A stretch of 64,000 bases of DNA from JAWKSY01 sp041402125. GTDB taxonomy: Bacteria; Planctomycetota; GCA-002687715; DRQF01. A program made the translations under genes and the position numbers. The notes beneath the pieces were generated by a model. That model did no database searches and was not told the DNA's origin. It worked only from the letters and a program-made list of their open reading frames with translations. Of this stretch, positions 27,517-36,150 are shown piece after piece. The stretch spans positions 1 to 64,000 of the forward strand of contig JAWKSY010000001.1 of the NCBI GenBank assembly GCA_041402125.1. The letters run 5' to 3'. How positions within the stretch are numbered: the stretch's first letter is position 1; every line of letters begins with the position of its first letter.

Positions 27517-28907
27517 GCGCGCGTCCCCGCGCGATCGTGATCGGCGGCGGCGTCTCCGGGATCGCGGCCGCCGCCGCGCTCGCCGACGCCGGCCGCGAGG
27601 TCAGGCTCCTCGAACGCCGCGCCTTCCTGGGCGGTCGCGCCTACTCCTTCACCGACCGGGCGACGGGCGACGAGGTCGACAACGGCCAGCACGTGCTCCT
27701 CGGCTGCTGCACGAACGCGCGGGATGTCCTGGCGAGGCTCTCGGTGGGCTCGCTCGTCGACTGGTACGACCGCTTCCACTACCTCCTCCCCGGAGGCCGA
27801 CGCTGCGACCTCGGGCGGGCCTCCCTTCCCGCGCCGCTCCACTACCTGCCCGGTCTCCTGGGGTGGAAGGCCCTGCCCTTCCGCGACCGCCTCGGCGTGG
27901 TCCGCGCCTTCGCCGCCCTGATGTTCACCGGCCGGGCGCGTCGCGAGATCGCGGCGCGGGCGCCCTTCTCCGCCTGGCTCGCCCGTCGGCACCCGTCCGC
28001 GCTCGCCCGGAGCCGGTTCTGGGCACCGATCATCGAGGGCGCGGTGAACGAGACCCTCGACCGCGCGGCCGGCGGCCCCTGCCTTCAGGTCTTCCTCGAG
28101 GCCTTCATGGCCCACCGCGACGCCGCGCGCATGGGGGTGCCGAAGCTCGGCCTCACGCGGCTCGTGGCGCCCGGCGCCGAGCGGTACCTCGAGGCGAGCG
28201 GCGGACGCGTCCGGACCCGCGCTCGGGTGGCCGCGCTCCGGGTCGAGGCCGGCCGCATCGCGGCGGCGCGACTCGCGGACGGCGAGGAGATCGCAGGCGA
28301 CGAGTTCGTGGTCGCCCTGCCTCCGAACGCGCTCGACGGTCTGGCGGTGGAGGGCGGCGCCCCGCTCCGCGAGACGCGGACGGGCGACGAGTTCGCCTAC
28401 TCGTCCATCACCGGCATCCACCTCTGGCTCGATCGACGCGTGACGGAGCTGCCGCACGGCGCGCTGCTCGACAGTCCGATCCACTGGTTCTTCGACCGCC
28501 CGAGCGCGGCCGACGGGGTGGGTCAGCGCCTCGCGCTGGTCGTCTCCGCCTCGCGGTCCCTCGAGGATCGCGGACAGGCCGAGATCGCGACGCTGGCCGA
28601 GGCCGAGCTCCGCCGGTTCCTGCCCGGAATGGAGGGCGCGCGGGTGCTCCACCACGTCGTCGTGAAGGAGACCCGCGCGACCTTCTCGGCGACGCCGGGC
28701 ATCGAGGCGATGCGCCCCGGACCCGCGACGCCCCACGCGAACGCGGTCCTCGCCGGGGACTGGACCGACGTGGGCTGGCCCTCGACGCTCGAGGGCAGCA
28801 TCCGCTCCGGGCGTCTCGCGGCCGGCGCCCTCCTCGGGCGCGGCCGCGAGCTGCTCACGCCGGATCTCGCCCCGGGGCCGCTGGCGCGGCTCCTCGTCCG
28901 TACCTGA
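27513..28907 (+). CDS. hpnE: HpnE, hydroxysqualene dehydroxylase (FAD-dependent)
   Basis: 464 residues. Rossmann FAD motif VIGGGVSGIAAA (9-20), ERRAFLGGRAYS in place of the dinucleotide-binding second motif, and a C-terminal AGDWTDVGWPSTLEGSIRSG flavin-binding segment, as in phytoene-desaturase-like amine oxidases. Removes the hydroxyl of hydroxysqualene to give squalene. Last gene of the hpnCDE operon; a strong hairpin follows. Confidence 0.9.
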   Translation: MSARPRAIVIGGGVSGIAAAAALADAGREVRLLERRAFLGGRAYSFTDRATGDEVDNGQHVLLGCCTNARDVLARLSVGSLVDWYDRFHYLLPGGRRCDLGRASLPAPLHYLPGLLGWKALPFRDRLGVVRAFAALMFTGRARREIAARAPFSAWLARRHPSALARSRFWAPIIEGAVNETLDRAAGGPCLQVFLEAFMAHRDAARMGVPKLGLTRLVAPGAERYLEASGGRVRTRARVAALRVEAGRIAAARLADGEEIAGDEFVVALPPNALDGLAVEGGAPLRETRTGDEFAYSSITGIHLWLDRRVTELPHGALLDSPIHWFFDRPSAADGVGQRLALVVSASRSLEDRGQAEIATLAEAELRRFLPGMEGARVLHHVVVKETRATFSATPGIEAMRPGPATPHANAVLAGDWTDVGWPSTLEGSIRSGRLAAGALLGRGRELLTPDLAPGPLARLLVRT

Positions 28908-28924
28908 ACGCGACGGGACGAGAG

Positions 28925-28954
28925 TCCCGGGGAGCGCCGCGGCGCCCCCCGGGA
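28925..28954. terminator. bidirectional terminator hairpin
   Basis: Near-perfect palindrome TCCCGGGG-A-GCGCC / GGCGC-C-CCCCGGGA with one A/C mismatch and a GC turn. It lies 18 bp after the hpnE stop and 10 bp before the stop of the convergent gene at 28965. Lacks T-runs. Confidence 0.65.
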
Positions 28955-28964
28955 GCGTCCGGCC

Positions 28965-31550
28965 TCACCACTGCCCGGTGAGGTAGGTCCGCACGGCGGG
29001 CAGGGCGAGGCCCCAGAGCCCGATGTTCCCGAGCGCCTTGGTCTCCGTCGTCGGGAACTGCGCCGGCTTCCAGGTGATCGGATCCCAGGTCTGCGGATCG
29101 TTCCAGTTCTGCGGAGCCGTCGTGCCCGCGCTCTCCTGCCAGTAGCGCGTCGCGCTCTGGAAGAGCGAGTCGGCCGCGCCGAGATAGACGAGGTCGTTCA
29201 GACAGAGCGCGGCGTAGGAGAGGCCGTGGACGATCGACCAGACGTGGTGCCGGCTGAGGTCCGCCTGGTACCCGGGGGCGAGACGCTCCCAGACCCGCGC
29301 GAGCGTCCGCTGGTTCGAGGGACCGCTCGGCAGGGTCTCGACGACGTCCGTCAGGAACCAGGTCGCCACGCGGTCCATCGTCACCAGGGCGTCCGCATCG
29401 CCGGTCGAGATGTAGTACTTGCCGAGCGCGCCGAGCATGATCCCGTGCATCCAGGACTGCGCGTGCGGCATCCCCCAGTAGCCGGGGTTGATGACGTAGC
29501 CCATCGATCCGTTCGCGGCCTCGGCCGCGTTCCAGGCGTCGACGATGCCGTCCGCCCCGACGAGGTACTGCGCGTCGCCGACGTGGTTCCAGAGGTGGAC
29601 CAGCGCCTCCAGGGCCCAGCCGGGCATGCGCGCCCCCCACCAGCCGTTCCAGTTCTCGAGGTGCTGACGGAGCACGAACTCGCCGCACTCCAGGGCGGCC
29701 TCGCGGCTGCCCTCGTCACCCGTGGCCAGGTAGTGCAGCAGGAGACCCTCGACCCAGTTGTGCGTCACGGCCGGGGCGGTGAAGTTCCCGTGGTGATAGC
29801 CCTTCTCGTAGAACTGACCGCCGCGGCGCTGCGCGCTCGGGTCCGTCGTGTGGAGCTGGTCGTAGTCGCGGCGATGCCAGACGAGATCCCGTCCCACATC
29901 GAGGAAGGCGGGATCTCCGGTGCGGAACCAGCCGAGCATCAGCGTCGCCGGGATGTCGTAGTGGAGCGAGCAGTAGCCGTCGTCCCAGGCGATGTCGCCG
30001 AAGTTCTCCCAGCCGTACATCTGCTGCCCGCCGTAGGTGCCTCCCCGTCGGCGGAAGCCGTCGAGACCGATCGGCGGGTAGATGCCGTAGCCGTCGGCCG
30101 CGTCGTCGCGGGCGAAGATCCCCTGGAAGCGCTCGAGGCGCTGCCCCCCGACGTCCGGCCAGGCGCGACTCTCGATGACCGCCTCGCCGAAGCCCCCGAG
30201 GCGGAAGTTCCACCCCAGGGGGCCGTGGCCGACGAGCGGCACGCGGACGCGCTCGGCGAGAGAGACGAGCTGGTTCGGGGTGTGGGCGGACCCGGTCTTG
30301 AACGCGAGCCGCAGCCGGTGGGTCTTCCAGCGCCCGCCCTCGAAGCGATAACTGCTGAGCGCGAGGGGATCGATGTTCGGCGTGCTCGCTCCTCCGTAGG
30401 GACCGCCGTAGGTCGGACCGGCGCCGAAGGAGGGCCAGAGATCGACGATGGCGTTCGACCCGGAGCGGCGGAAGGCCTTGGGCGCGTTCTGCCAGAAGCG
30501 GTCGACCGCGATCGCGAGGGAGCCGCCCGCTCGCGCGAGCGCGATCGCCCCCGGATGGCGCTCGGCCACCGAGAAGGAGACCCCGAGGGGACCGTCGCGT
30601 TCGACCATGAACCCGTTCAGCCAGGGCAAGGCGGCCACGGGAGCGAGGAAGTCCTGACGGAGCGCCCAGGAGGCGCCGGCGGGCAGCGGAAGGGAGCCGG
30701 TGTCCTCGACGACCGCGTTCGGCGCGGAGGCCAGCGGAATGAGCAGCGACGCGCTCTTGAAGTGCTGCGTCTCGACGCTCGCCCCGGTCTGCGAGACCAG
30801 GCCGTAGCCGCCGGGGTTCTCGAGCCGGTAGTCGATCTCGACCTCCGCGCTGCCGACGACGAAGCGCAGTCGGGCGGTGAATCGCAGCCCGAGCCCGACG
30901 ATCTCGCCCCACTGGCGCACGACGGTCTCGAGGGTGCCCGCGCGCTCGACCACGGCTCCCAGCACCGACATCGGCGCCGGCGTCCCGTCGACCTGCTCGA
31001 ACGCGAACCGGGCCGGCGAGGCGAGTTGCGCCGCTCCGGACAGCGTCACCGTGCCGAGGACGGCGTCTCCGTTGCGCGGCACGGTGAAGACCGCCGCGCC
31101 CGTCGACACCGTCACCGCGGAGGCGGAACTCGTCGCGACGAGCGCCCCCCCGGGCCCCGTGCCCGTGCGGAGGTAGTAGGTGCGCTGGCCCAGGGCGGGG
31201 ACGTCGGCCAGGAAGATGGTCTGCACCCATTTCACCGGCGCCTTCGTGTCGTCGCGCTTCGCGAACCAGCGCGAGAGCGCCCGCATCTGGGCCGGAACCG
31301 GCGTGCCTTGATCGTCGACGAGATGGAAGTCGGCCTGGGGATCGAGCGATCCGTAGGCCTGCGGCACCACGAGACTGACCGTCGCCCGATCGGCGGTGCG
31401 AGCCACCGCGGTCGGATTCTCCACGACGACGGGCAGTCCCCACGGGACGGCCTGGGCGTGCAGCGACGATCCCGCCGTCGCGAGGAGGAACAGGGACAAG
31501 AGTCGGACCACGACCGGACCCCGAGGGGCCCGAGTTCGTCTTGGCGTCAT
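28965..31550 (-). CDS. large secreted RIFT-barrel (PcRGLX/YetA-like) protein
   Basis: 861 residues. A signal peptide covers about 14-33 (LSLFLLATAGSSLHAQ). The N-terminal part (about 40-330) resembles the RIFT-barrel of exo-rhamnogalacturonan-lyase-like (PcRGLX) proteins: VVENPTAVARTADRATVSLV, a VPAQMRALSRW strand and a VKWVQTIFLADVP strand. The C-terminal 400 residues are rich in Trp, His and helices (YDIPATLMLGWFRTGDP, YHHGNFTAPAVTHNWVEG), consistent with an alpha/alpha-barrel. Such proteins depolymerise plant or algal polysaccharides; activity here is an inference. Single gene, convergent with hpnE. Confidence 0.55.
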   Translation of the reverse strand: MTPRRTRAPRGPVVVRLLSLFLLATAGSSLHAQAVPWGLPVVVENPTAVARTADRATVSLVVPQAYGSLDPQADFHLVDDQGTPVPAQMRALSRWFAKRDDTKAPVKWVQTIFLADVPALGQRTYYLRTGTGPGGALVATSSASAVTVSTGAAVFTVPRNGDAVLGTVTLSGAAQLASPARFAFEQVDGTPAPMSVLGAVVERAGTLETVVRQWGEIVGLGLRFTARLRFVVGSAEVEIDYRLENPGGYGLVSQTGASVETQHFKSASLLIPLASAPNAVVEDTGSLPLPAGASWALRQDFLAPVAALPWLNGFMVERDGPLGVSFSVAERHPGAIALARAGGSLAIAVDRFWQNAPKAFRRSGSNAIVDLWPSFGAGPTYGGPYGGASTPNIDPLALSSYRFEGGRWKTHRLRLAFKTGSAHTPNQLVSLAERVRVPLVGHGPLGWNFRLGGFGEAVIESRAWPDVGGQRLERFQGIFARDDAADGYGIYPPIGLDGFRRRGGTYGGQQMYGWENFGDIAWDDGYCSLHYDIPATLMLGWFRTGDPAFLDVGRDLVWHRRDYDQLHTTDPSAQRRGGQFYEKGYHHGNFTAPAVTHNWVEGLLLHYLATGDEGSREAALECGEFVLRQHLENWNGWWGARMPGWALEALVHLWNHVGDAQYLVGADGIVDAWNAAEAANGSMGYVINPGYWGMPHAQSWMHGIMLGALGKYYISTGDADALVTMDRVATWFLTDVVETLPSGPSNQRTLARVWERLAPGYQADLSRHHVWSIVHGLSYAALCLNDLVYLGAADSLFQSATRYWQESAGTTAPQNWNDPQTWDPITWKPAQFPTTETKALGNIGLWGLALPAVRTYLTGQW

Positions 31551-31848
31551 CGCTTCAACTCCGGGCGCGAAGTCAGCGAACGCAGTGGACGGACACCGGG
31601 GCGGCGGGATCGCCTCCGACGGGGAATGGCAGATGTACGATGCGGCTTTCCCTCACCCAGCCGAGCTCGCAGGTCGGGATATAGAAGTCCCCGCCGCCGC
31701 ATCGCGGGTTTTCCGATTAACTTCACGTGGAGTTCACGCGAAGGGGGTCCGTGCCGCACCGGACAGCGCCGAGCACGCGAAACCCACGCGGTCCTCACCG
31801 GACGCTCGCGACCGCGCGCGATGATCGGAGAAACCGGGGAGGACGGCC

Positions 31849-32112
31849 ATGAGCACCATCCACTTCACGCGACTCGACATCTGCGACGGCTGCGGCGACT
31901 GGAGCTGGACCGCGCCGTCGGGGCGCTGCCGCGCGTGCCTGCCGCCCGCGCGCGACGACCGCGCGGGCCGGCCGGCGCGCGATGAGAACGACCTGGTCGC
32001 ACGCTCGCTCGCCGCGCGCCGGAGCGGCTGGCCCGCGCCGGCCGCCGACGCGTTCGACGACTTCCTGCAGGTCGTCCGCCGGCCTCGCCCCGGCGCGCTC
32101 ACGCGCGTCTGA
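31849..32112 (+). CDS. small zinc-ribbon-like protein
   Basis: 87 residues with a strong GGGGAGGA ribosome site 5 nt before the ATG. CDGCGDWSW...CRACL gives two CxxC pairs about 13 residues apart, a zinc-ribbon pattern; the C-terminal half is alanine/arginine-rich and helical. No catalytic motif. Convergent with the aldehyde dehydrogenase (about 0 bp apart). Could be a small nucleic-acid- or protein-binding adaptor. Function not recognised. Confidence 0.6.
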   Translation: MSTIHFTRLDICDGCGDWSWTAPSGRCRACLPPARDDRAGRPARDENDLVARSLAARRSGWPAPAADAFDDFLQVVRRPRPGALTRV

Positions 32113-33705
32113 TCAGGTGCGCGGCGGCCCCGCCTCGGGGCGGCCGTCGACGAGACGCGGCAGCGTCCCCGCCGCCTCGTCGCGGAGCTCGGGCGGCAGT
32201 CGCGTCGGCGGAGCGTCCTGCCAGCAGATCGGACGCAGGAAGCGACGGACCGCCGCCGTGCCGACCGAGGTCGAACGCGCGTCCGAGCTCGCCGGCCAGG
32301 GCCCCCCGTGGACCATCGCGGGCGAGACCTCGACTCCGGTGGGAACCCCCGCGAACAGCACGCGACCGGCCCGCTCCTCGAGCCGTTCGGCGGCCGAGGC
32401 GGCCAGCTCCTCGTCGGCGGCGCCGGCGTGGAGGGTCGCGGTGAGCTGACCCGGCAGGCGCCCCAGCGCCTCGAGGAGCTCGACCGCGTCGTCGCAGACG
32501 ACCAGCAGGGACGAGGGGCCGAAACACTCCTCGTGCCAGTCCTCGCGCGACTCGACCTCTCCGTAGTCCGCCCGATAGAGCCGGGGTCGCCCCCAGGAAT
32601 CGCGTCGCGCCGCCTCGGCCCCGGCCACGCGGCGGGCGCCGGAGCGCTCGAGACGGCCGCATCCGGCCGCGAAGGCCGCCGCGATCCCCTCGTGCAGCAT
32701 CGGCGCCTCGGCCGCGCCCTCGAAGGCCGCGGCGAGCGCGGCGGCGAACCGCTCGGTGGCCTCGCCGGCGAGCGCGAGGAGCAGGCCCGGCTGGGTGCAG
32801 AACTGGCCGACGCCGAGCGTGGCCGACGCCGCGATCGCCGTCGCGAGCTCCGCGCCGCGCTCGGCGAGGGCGCCGGGCAGGAGCACGACGGGGTTCACGC
32901 TTCCCATCTCCGCGAAGACCGGAATCGGCTCGGCCCGGGTCGCGGCGAGCGCGCAGAGCGCGCGGCCGCCGGCGAAGGACCCGGTGAAGCCGACGGCCCG
33001 CGTCGCCGGGTGCGTGACGAGTCCCTCCCCCACCGCCGGTCCCCGTCCCTGCAGGAGCGAGAAGAGCCCGGCCGGAGCCTCGACCGCCGCGACCGCTCGC
33101 GTGATCGCGCGCCCGACGAGCTCGCTCGTGCCGGGGTGGGCGGGATGTCCCTTCACGACGACCGGGCATCCCGCCGCGAGCGCGGAGGCGGTGTCGCCGC
33201 CCGCCACCGAGAAGGCGAGCGGGAAGTTGCTCGCGCCGAAGACGGCGACGGGTCCGAGCGGGACCATCATCGAGCGGAGATCGGGACGCGGCAGCGGGCG
33301 ACGGTCGGGAAGCGCGCGGTCGATCCGGGCCTCGAGATGCGCGCCGTCGCGCACCGTCGCCGCGAAGAGCCGGAGCTGGCCGACGGTCCGTCCGCGCTCC
33401 GCCTCGAGTCGGGCCGCCGGCAGGCCGGTCTCGGCCGTCGCCCGCGCCGTCAGGATCTCGCCGATCGCCTCGATCTCCGCCGCGATCGCCTCCAGGAGCC
33501 GGGCGCGCGACTCGCGCGGCGCGCGACGCCAGCTCTCGTGGGCGTGCCGGGCCGCGTCGAGGGCGCGATCGATCTCGTCCGTCGTCGCCTCGTGGAACTC
33601 GCCCGGCAGCTCGGCCCCGTCGCGCGGGTCGTGGGCGCGGAAGGTCTCGAGGCCGCCGCGCGACTCGCGACCGGCGACGATCTGCGATCCCGTGAGCCCG
33701 CTCAT
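32113..33705 (-). CDS. alpha-ketoglutaric semialdehyde dehydrogenase (2,5-dioxopentanoate dehydrogenase)
   Basis: 530 residues, aldehyde dehydrogenase superfamily. Catalytic Asn160 (FGASNFP), general base Glu266 (VFAEMGSVNP) and nucleophile Cys303 (GQFCTQPG), with GFTGSFAGG (239-247) for NAD(P). The Cys in a QFCTQPG context and the MSSVNP-like segment are typical of type-III KGSA dehydrogenases linked to hydroxyproline. Oxidises the semialdehyde made by the upstream deaminase to 2-oxoglutarate, the last step of the pathway. ATG at 33705 overlaps the deaminase stop. Confidence 0.88.
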   Translation of the reverse strand: MSGLTGSQIVAGRESRGGLETFRAHDPRDGAELPGEFHEATTDEIDRALDAARHAHESWRRAPRESRARLLEAIAAEIEAIGEILTARATAETGLPAARLEAERGRTVGQLRLFAATVRDGAHLEARIDRALPDRRPLPRPDLRSMMVPLGPVAVFGASNFPLAFSVAGGDTASALAAGCPVVVKGHPAHPGTSELVGRAITRAVAAVEAPAGLFSLLQGRGPAVGEGLVTHPATRAVGFTGSFAGGRALCALAATRAEPIPVFAEMGSVNPVVLLPGALAERGAELATAIAASATLGVGQFCTQPGLLLALAGEATERFAAALAAAFEGAAEAPMLHEGIAAAFAAGCGRLERSGARRVAGAEAARRDSWGRPRLYRADYGEVESREDWHEECFGPSSLLVVCDDAVELLEALGRLPGQLTATLHAGAADEELAASAAERLEERAGRVLFAGVPTGVEVSPAMVHGGPWPASSDARSTSVGTAAVRRFLRPICWQDAPPTRLPPELRDEAAGTLPRLVDGRPEAGPPRT

Positions 33706-34613
33706 TCCTCGTCTCCCGCTCCGCCCGGTCGCTCGGCGAGCGCCTCGCGGATCGTCGCGAGAGCCGCCTCGCGGGCCGCCCCCACGAGGGGCAGGCGCGG
33801 CGGGCGCACGCGCTCGGATCCGCGCCCCGTCTCCTCCTGCACGAGCTTGATGAGCTGCACGAACTCCGGAACGGTGTCGAGGCGCAGGAGCGGCAGGAAC
33901 CAGCGGTAGAGCGCGGCGAGCCCGACGGGATCCTCGCCGGTGAGCGCGAGATCGAAGAGACGCACGGACTCGGCCGGCAGCGCGTTGACGAGACCCGCGA
34001 TCCAGCCCACCGCGCCGGCGCGGACGCCCTCGACGAGGCAGTCGTCGAGACCGACGAAGAGCGCCAGCCGCCCGCCGACGAGCGCCTCGAGCGCGGTCAC
34101 GCGGCGCACGTCTCCGCTCGACTCCTTCACCGCGACGAGGTTCTCGTGGCGGAGCGCCAGCTCGGCCACGATCTCCGGACGCAGATCGACGCCGTAGGCA
34201 ACGGGGTTGTTGTAGAGCATGCAGGGCAGGGACGTCGCCGCGAGGACCTGATCGAGGTGGGCGATCGTCTCGCGCATCTCGCCCTTGTGGAGGTAGGGCG
34301 GCAGCACCATCAGCCCCCCGCAACCGAGATCGGCCGCGAGCCGCGCGAGCCCGACCGCCTGGTGCGTGCTGAGGGCGGCGATGCCGGGCATGACGGGCGC
34401 GCGGTCGCCGAGCGCCGCGATGAGCGTCGCGAGCACCGCGCGCTTCTCGTCGAGGTCGAGCGTCGCTCCCTCGCCGAGCGAGCCCAGCGGAACGATGGCC
34501 GTGCAACCCTCGTCGATCATCCAGCGCGCGTGCTCGGCGAGGAAGGCGTGGTCGATCTCGCCGCTCTCGAGGAAGGGGGTGGTGATGGCGGGCATCACGC
34601 CGTGGAATTCCAT
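33702..34613 (-). CDS. 1-pyrroline-4-hydroxy-2-carboxylate deaminase (DapA family)
   Basis: 303 residues, the TIM-barrel NAL/DHDPS family. Schiff-base Lys163 (VAVKESSGD) and Tyr134 (MLYNNPVAYG). In the hydroxyproline context the expected reaction is dehydration/deamination of pyrroline-4-hydroxy-2-carboxylate to alpha-ketoglutaric semialdehyde plus ammonia. The start lies 2 nt after the stop of the FAD subunit. Without the neighbours it could be read as a generic DHDPS-like enzyme; the operon decides the call. Confidence 0.88.
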   Translation of the reverse strand: MEFHGVMPAITTPFLESGEIDHAFLAEHARWMIDEGCTAIVPLGSLGEGATLDLDEKRAVLATLIAALGDRAPVMPGIAALSTHQAVGLARLAADLGCGGLMVLPPYLHKGEMRETIAHLDQVLAATSLPCMLYNNPVAYGVDLRPEIVAELALRHENLVAVKESSGDVRRVTALEALVGGRLALFVGLDDCLVEGVRAGAVGWIAGLVNALPAESVRLFDLALTGEDPVGLAALYRWFLPLLRLDTVPEFVQLIKLVQEETGRGSERVRPPRLPLVGAAREAALATIREALAERPGGAGDEE

Positions 34614-34615
34614 GG

Positions 34616-35905
34616 TCACGATTCGGGATCCTCGGATTCGGCCGACGCGAGGAGCGCGGCCAGGGGAACGGGAAAGAGGGGCGGCCGGACGCGGTCGTGC
34701 GCGTCGCCGAGTTCGAGAAGGAAGCGCGCGGCCGGATGGCAGACGCGCCCCTGGCAGGCTCCCATGCCGCAGCGCGTCTTCAGCTTCAGGTCGCGGAGCT
34801 CGCGGCATCCGCGCGCGGCGCCGACGGTGACGTCCTCGCACCGACAGAGGATCGTGTCGTCGTCGGCCAGGGCGCGGAGTTCGGGACGGAGCCGGAAGGC
34901 CCGCCGCATGCGCTCCATCGTCGCGATCTCGCGCGCGAGGGGACGACGGAGGCCGCGCGCGCGACCGAGCGCGTCCGTCGCGGCGAGCCCGGCTACCGCG
35001 CCCTCGAGCACCGCCTTGTCGACGCCGCCGACGCCGGTGATCTCGCCCGCGGCGAAGACCCCCGGCACGGAGGTCGCCTGGTCCTCGTCCACGCTGACCG
35101 CGCCGCGCGCGGTCGCGCAGCCGAGGAGTCGGGCGAGGCGGGTGTCGGGTACGAGCCCGAAGCCGACCGCGAGGAGATCGCAGGGCACCTCGGTCCGCCC
35201 GCCGCGCCCTTCGAGGACGACGCTCCGGACCGTCGCGTCGCCGCGAGCCTCGCGCGGCCAGGTCTCGTGCGCGATCTCGAGACCCTGCGGCTGGCCGTAG
35301 ATGAGGAGGCCCTCGAGCATCTTCGCCGGCTGACGCCAGAGCGAGAGCCCGAAGCGCGCGATGCGCGCGGCGGGGGCCTGCTCGGCGAGGGCGCGCACCT
35401 CCGCCCCGCGACGACGCAGGTCGCGCGCGACGGCGTAGAGCAGGGGCCCCGTGCCGGCGAGGACGACGGCCCGGCCGCGCACCTCGAGCCCGGACTTCAC
35501 GAGCGCCTGGAGCCCGCCCACGCCGACCACCCCCGGAAGCGTCCAGCCGGGAAAGGGCAGGAAGAGCTCGCGGGCTCCGGTCGCCAGGATCAGTCGATCG
35601 CTGCGCAGGCGCCGGACCGTTCCCCCCTGGATCACGCGGAGGTCGGTCGGTCCCTCGGCGTCGAAGACCGTGGCCCCCGGGAGGAGGACCGCGCCGCGCG
35701 CCTCGAGCGCGCGTAGGGTCTCGGCGACGCGGGCGCGCTTGCGGTCGGCCCCCTCGCGGACGTCCTCGCGCCAGATCTGTCCGCCGAAGGCGGGGTTGTC
35801 GTCGAGGATCGCCACCGCGGCGCCCGACTCGGCGGCGGCGGAGGCCGCCTCCAATCCCGCCGGACCGCCGCCGATCACGATGACGTCGTGGCGCTCGGCC
35901 TTCAT
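34616..35905 (-). CDS. D-hydroxyproline dehydrogenase subunit, NAD(P)/FAD oxidoreductase
   Basis: 429 residues. GGGPAG (12-17) and a second GTGPLL-type nucleotide site. The C-terminal [2Fe-2S] BFD-like region has Cys354, Cys356, Cys379 and Cys384 (CRCEDVT ... CGMGACQG). Matches the large electron-transfer subunit of the multi-subunit D-hydroxyproline (or nopaline/octopine-type) oxidases. Works with the small ferredoxin-like and the D-amino-acid oxidase-like subunits encoded just upstream. The start overlaps the ferredoxin stop (ATGA). Confidence 0.85.
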   Translation of the reverse strand: MKAERHDVIVIGGGPAGLEAASAAAESGAAVAILDDNPAFGGQIWREDVREGADRKRARVAETLRALEARGAVLLPGATVFDAEGPTDLRVIQGGTVRRLRSDRLILATGARELFLPFPGWTLPGVVGVGGLQALVKSGLEVRGRAVVLAGTGPLLYAVARDLRRRGAEVRALAEQAPAARIARFGLSLWRQPAKMLEGLLIYGQPQGLEIAHETWPREARGDATVRSVVLEGRGGRTEVPCDLLAVGFGLVPDTRLARLLGCATARGAVSVDEDQATSVPGVFAAGEITGVGGVDKAVLEGAVAGLAATDALGRARGLRRPLAREIATMERMRRAFRLRPELRALADDDTILCRCEDVTVGAARGCRELRDLKLKTRCGMGACQGRVCHPAARFLLELGDAHDRVRPPLFPVPLAALLASAESEDPES

Positions 35906-36150
35906 CGCGTCCGCACCTCGAGTCCTTCCTCGCAGGGGATGCGACAGGCGCGCCGTTCGGTCCGGTCGGCGACGAGGACGCGGCACTCGAAGCAGATGCC
36001 CATGCCGCAGAGCGCGGCGCGCGGCGAGCCGTCGAGCGCGCGGCGCGTCGCCGGCGCGCCGGCCTCGAAGAGCGCCGCGGCGAGGCTGATACCCCGCCGC
36101 ACGCGGAGCTCCTGTCCGTCCACCCGGATGAGGACCGAGGTTTCAGACAT
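35902..36150 (-). CDS. small 2Fe-2S ferredoxin-like subunit of D-hydroxyproline dehydrogenase
   Basis: 82 residues. Cys48, Cys53, Cys56 and a distal Cys69 (CGMGICFECRVLV ... RRACR), the (2Fe-2S)-binding arrangement of the third subunit of Lhp/Sox-type oxidases. ATG at 36150 overlaps the preceding DAO gene by 8 nt; the stop overlaps the FAD subunit start. Confidence 0.85.
   Translation of the reverse strand: MSETSVLIRVDGQELRVRRGISLAAALFEAGAPATRRALDGSPRAALCGMGICFECRVLVADRTERRACRIPCEEGLEVRTR

Noticed and set aside
31551..31848. Coding sequence upstream of the small zinc protein
   Set aside because: Frames here are short, lack ribosome sites and overlap the divergent promoter area; nothing supportable was seen.
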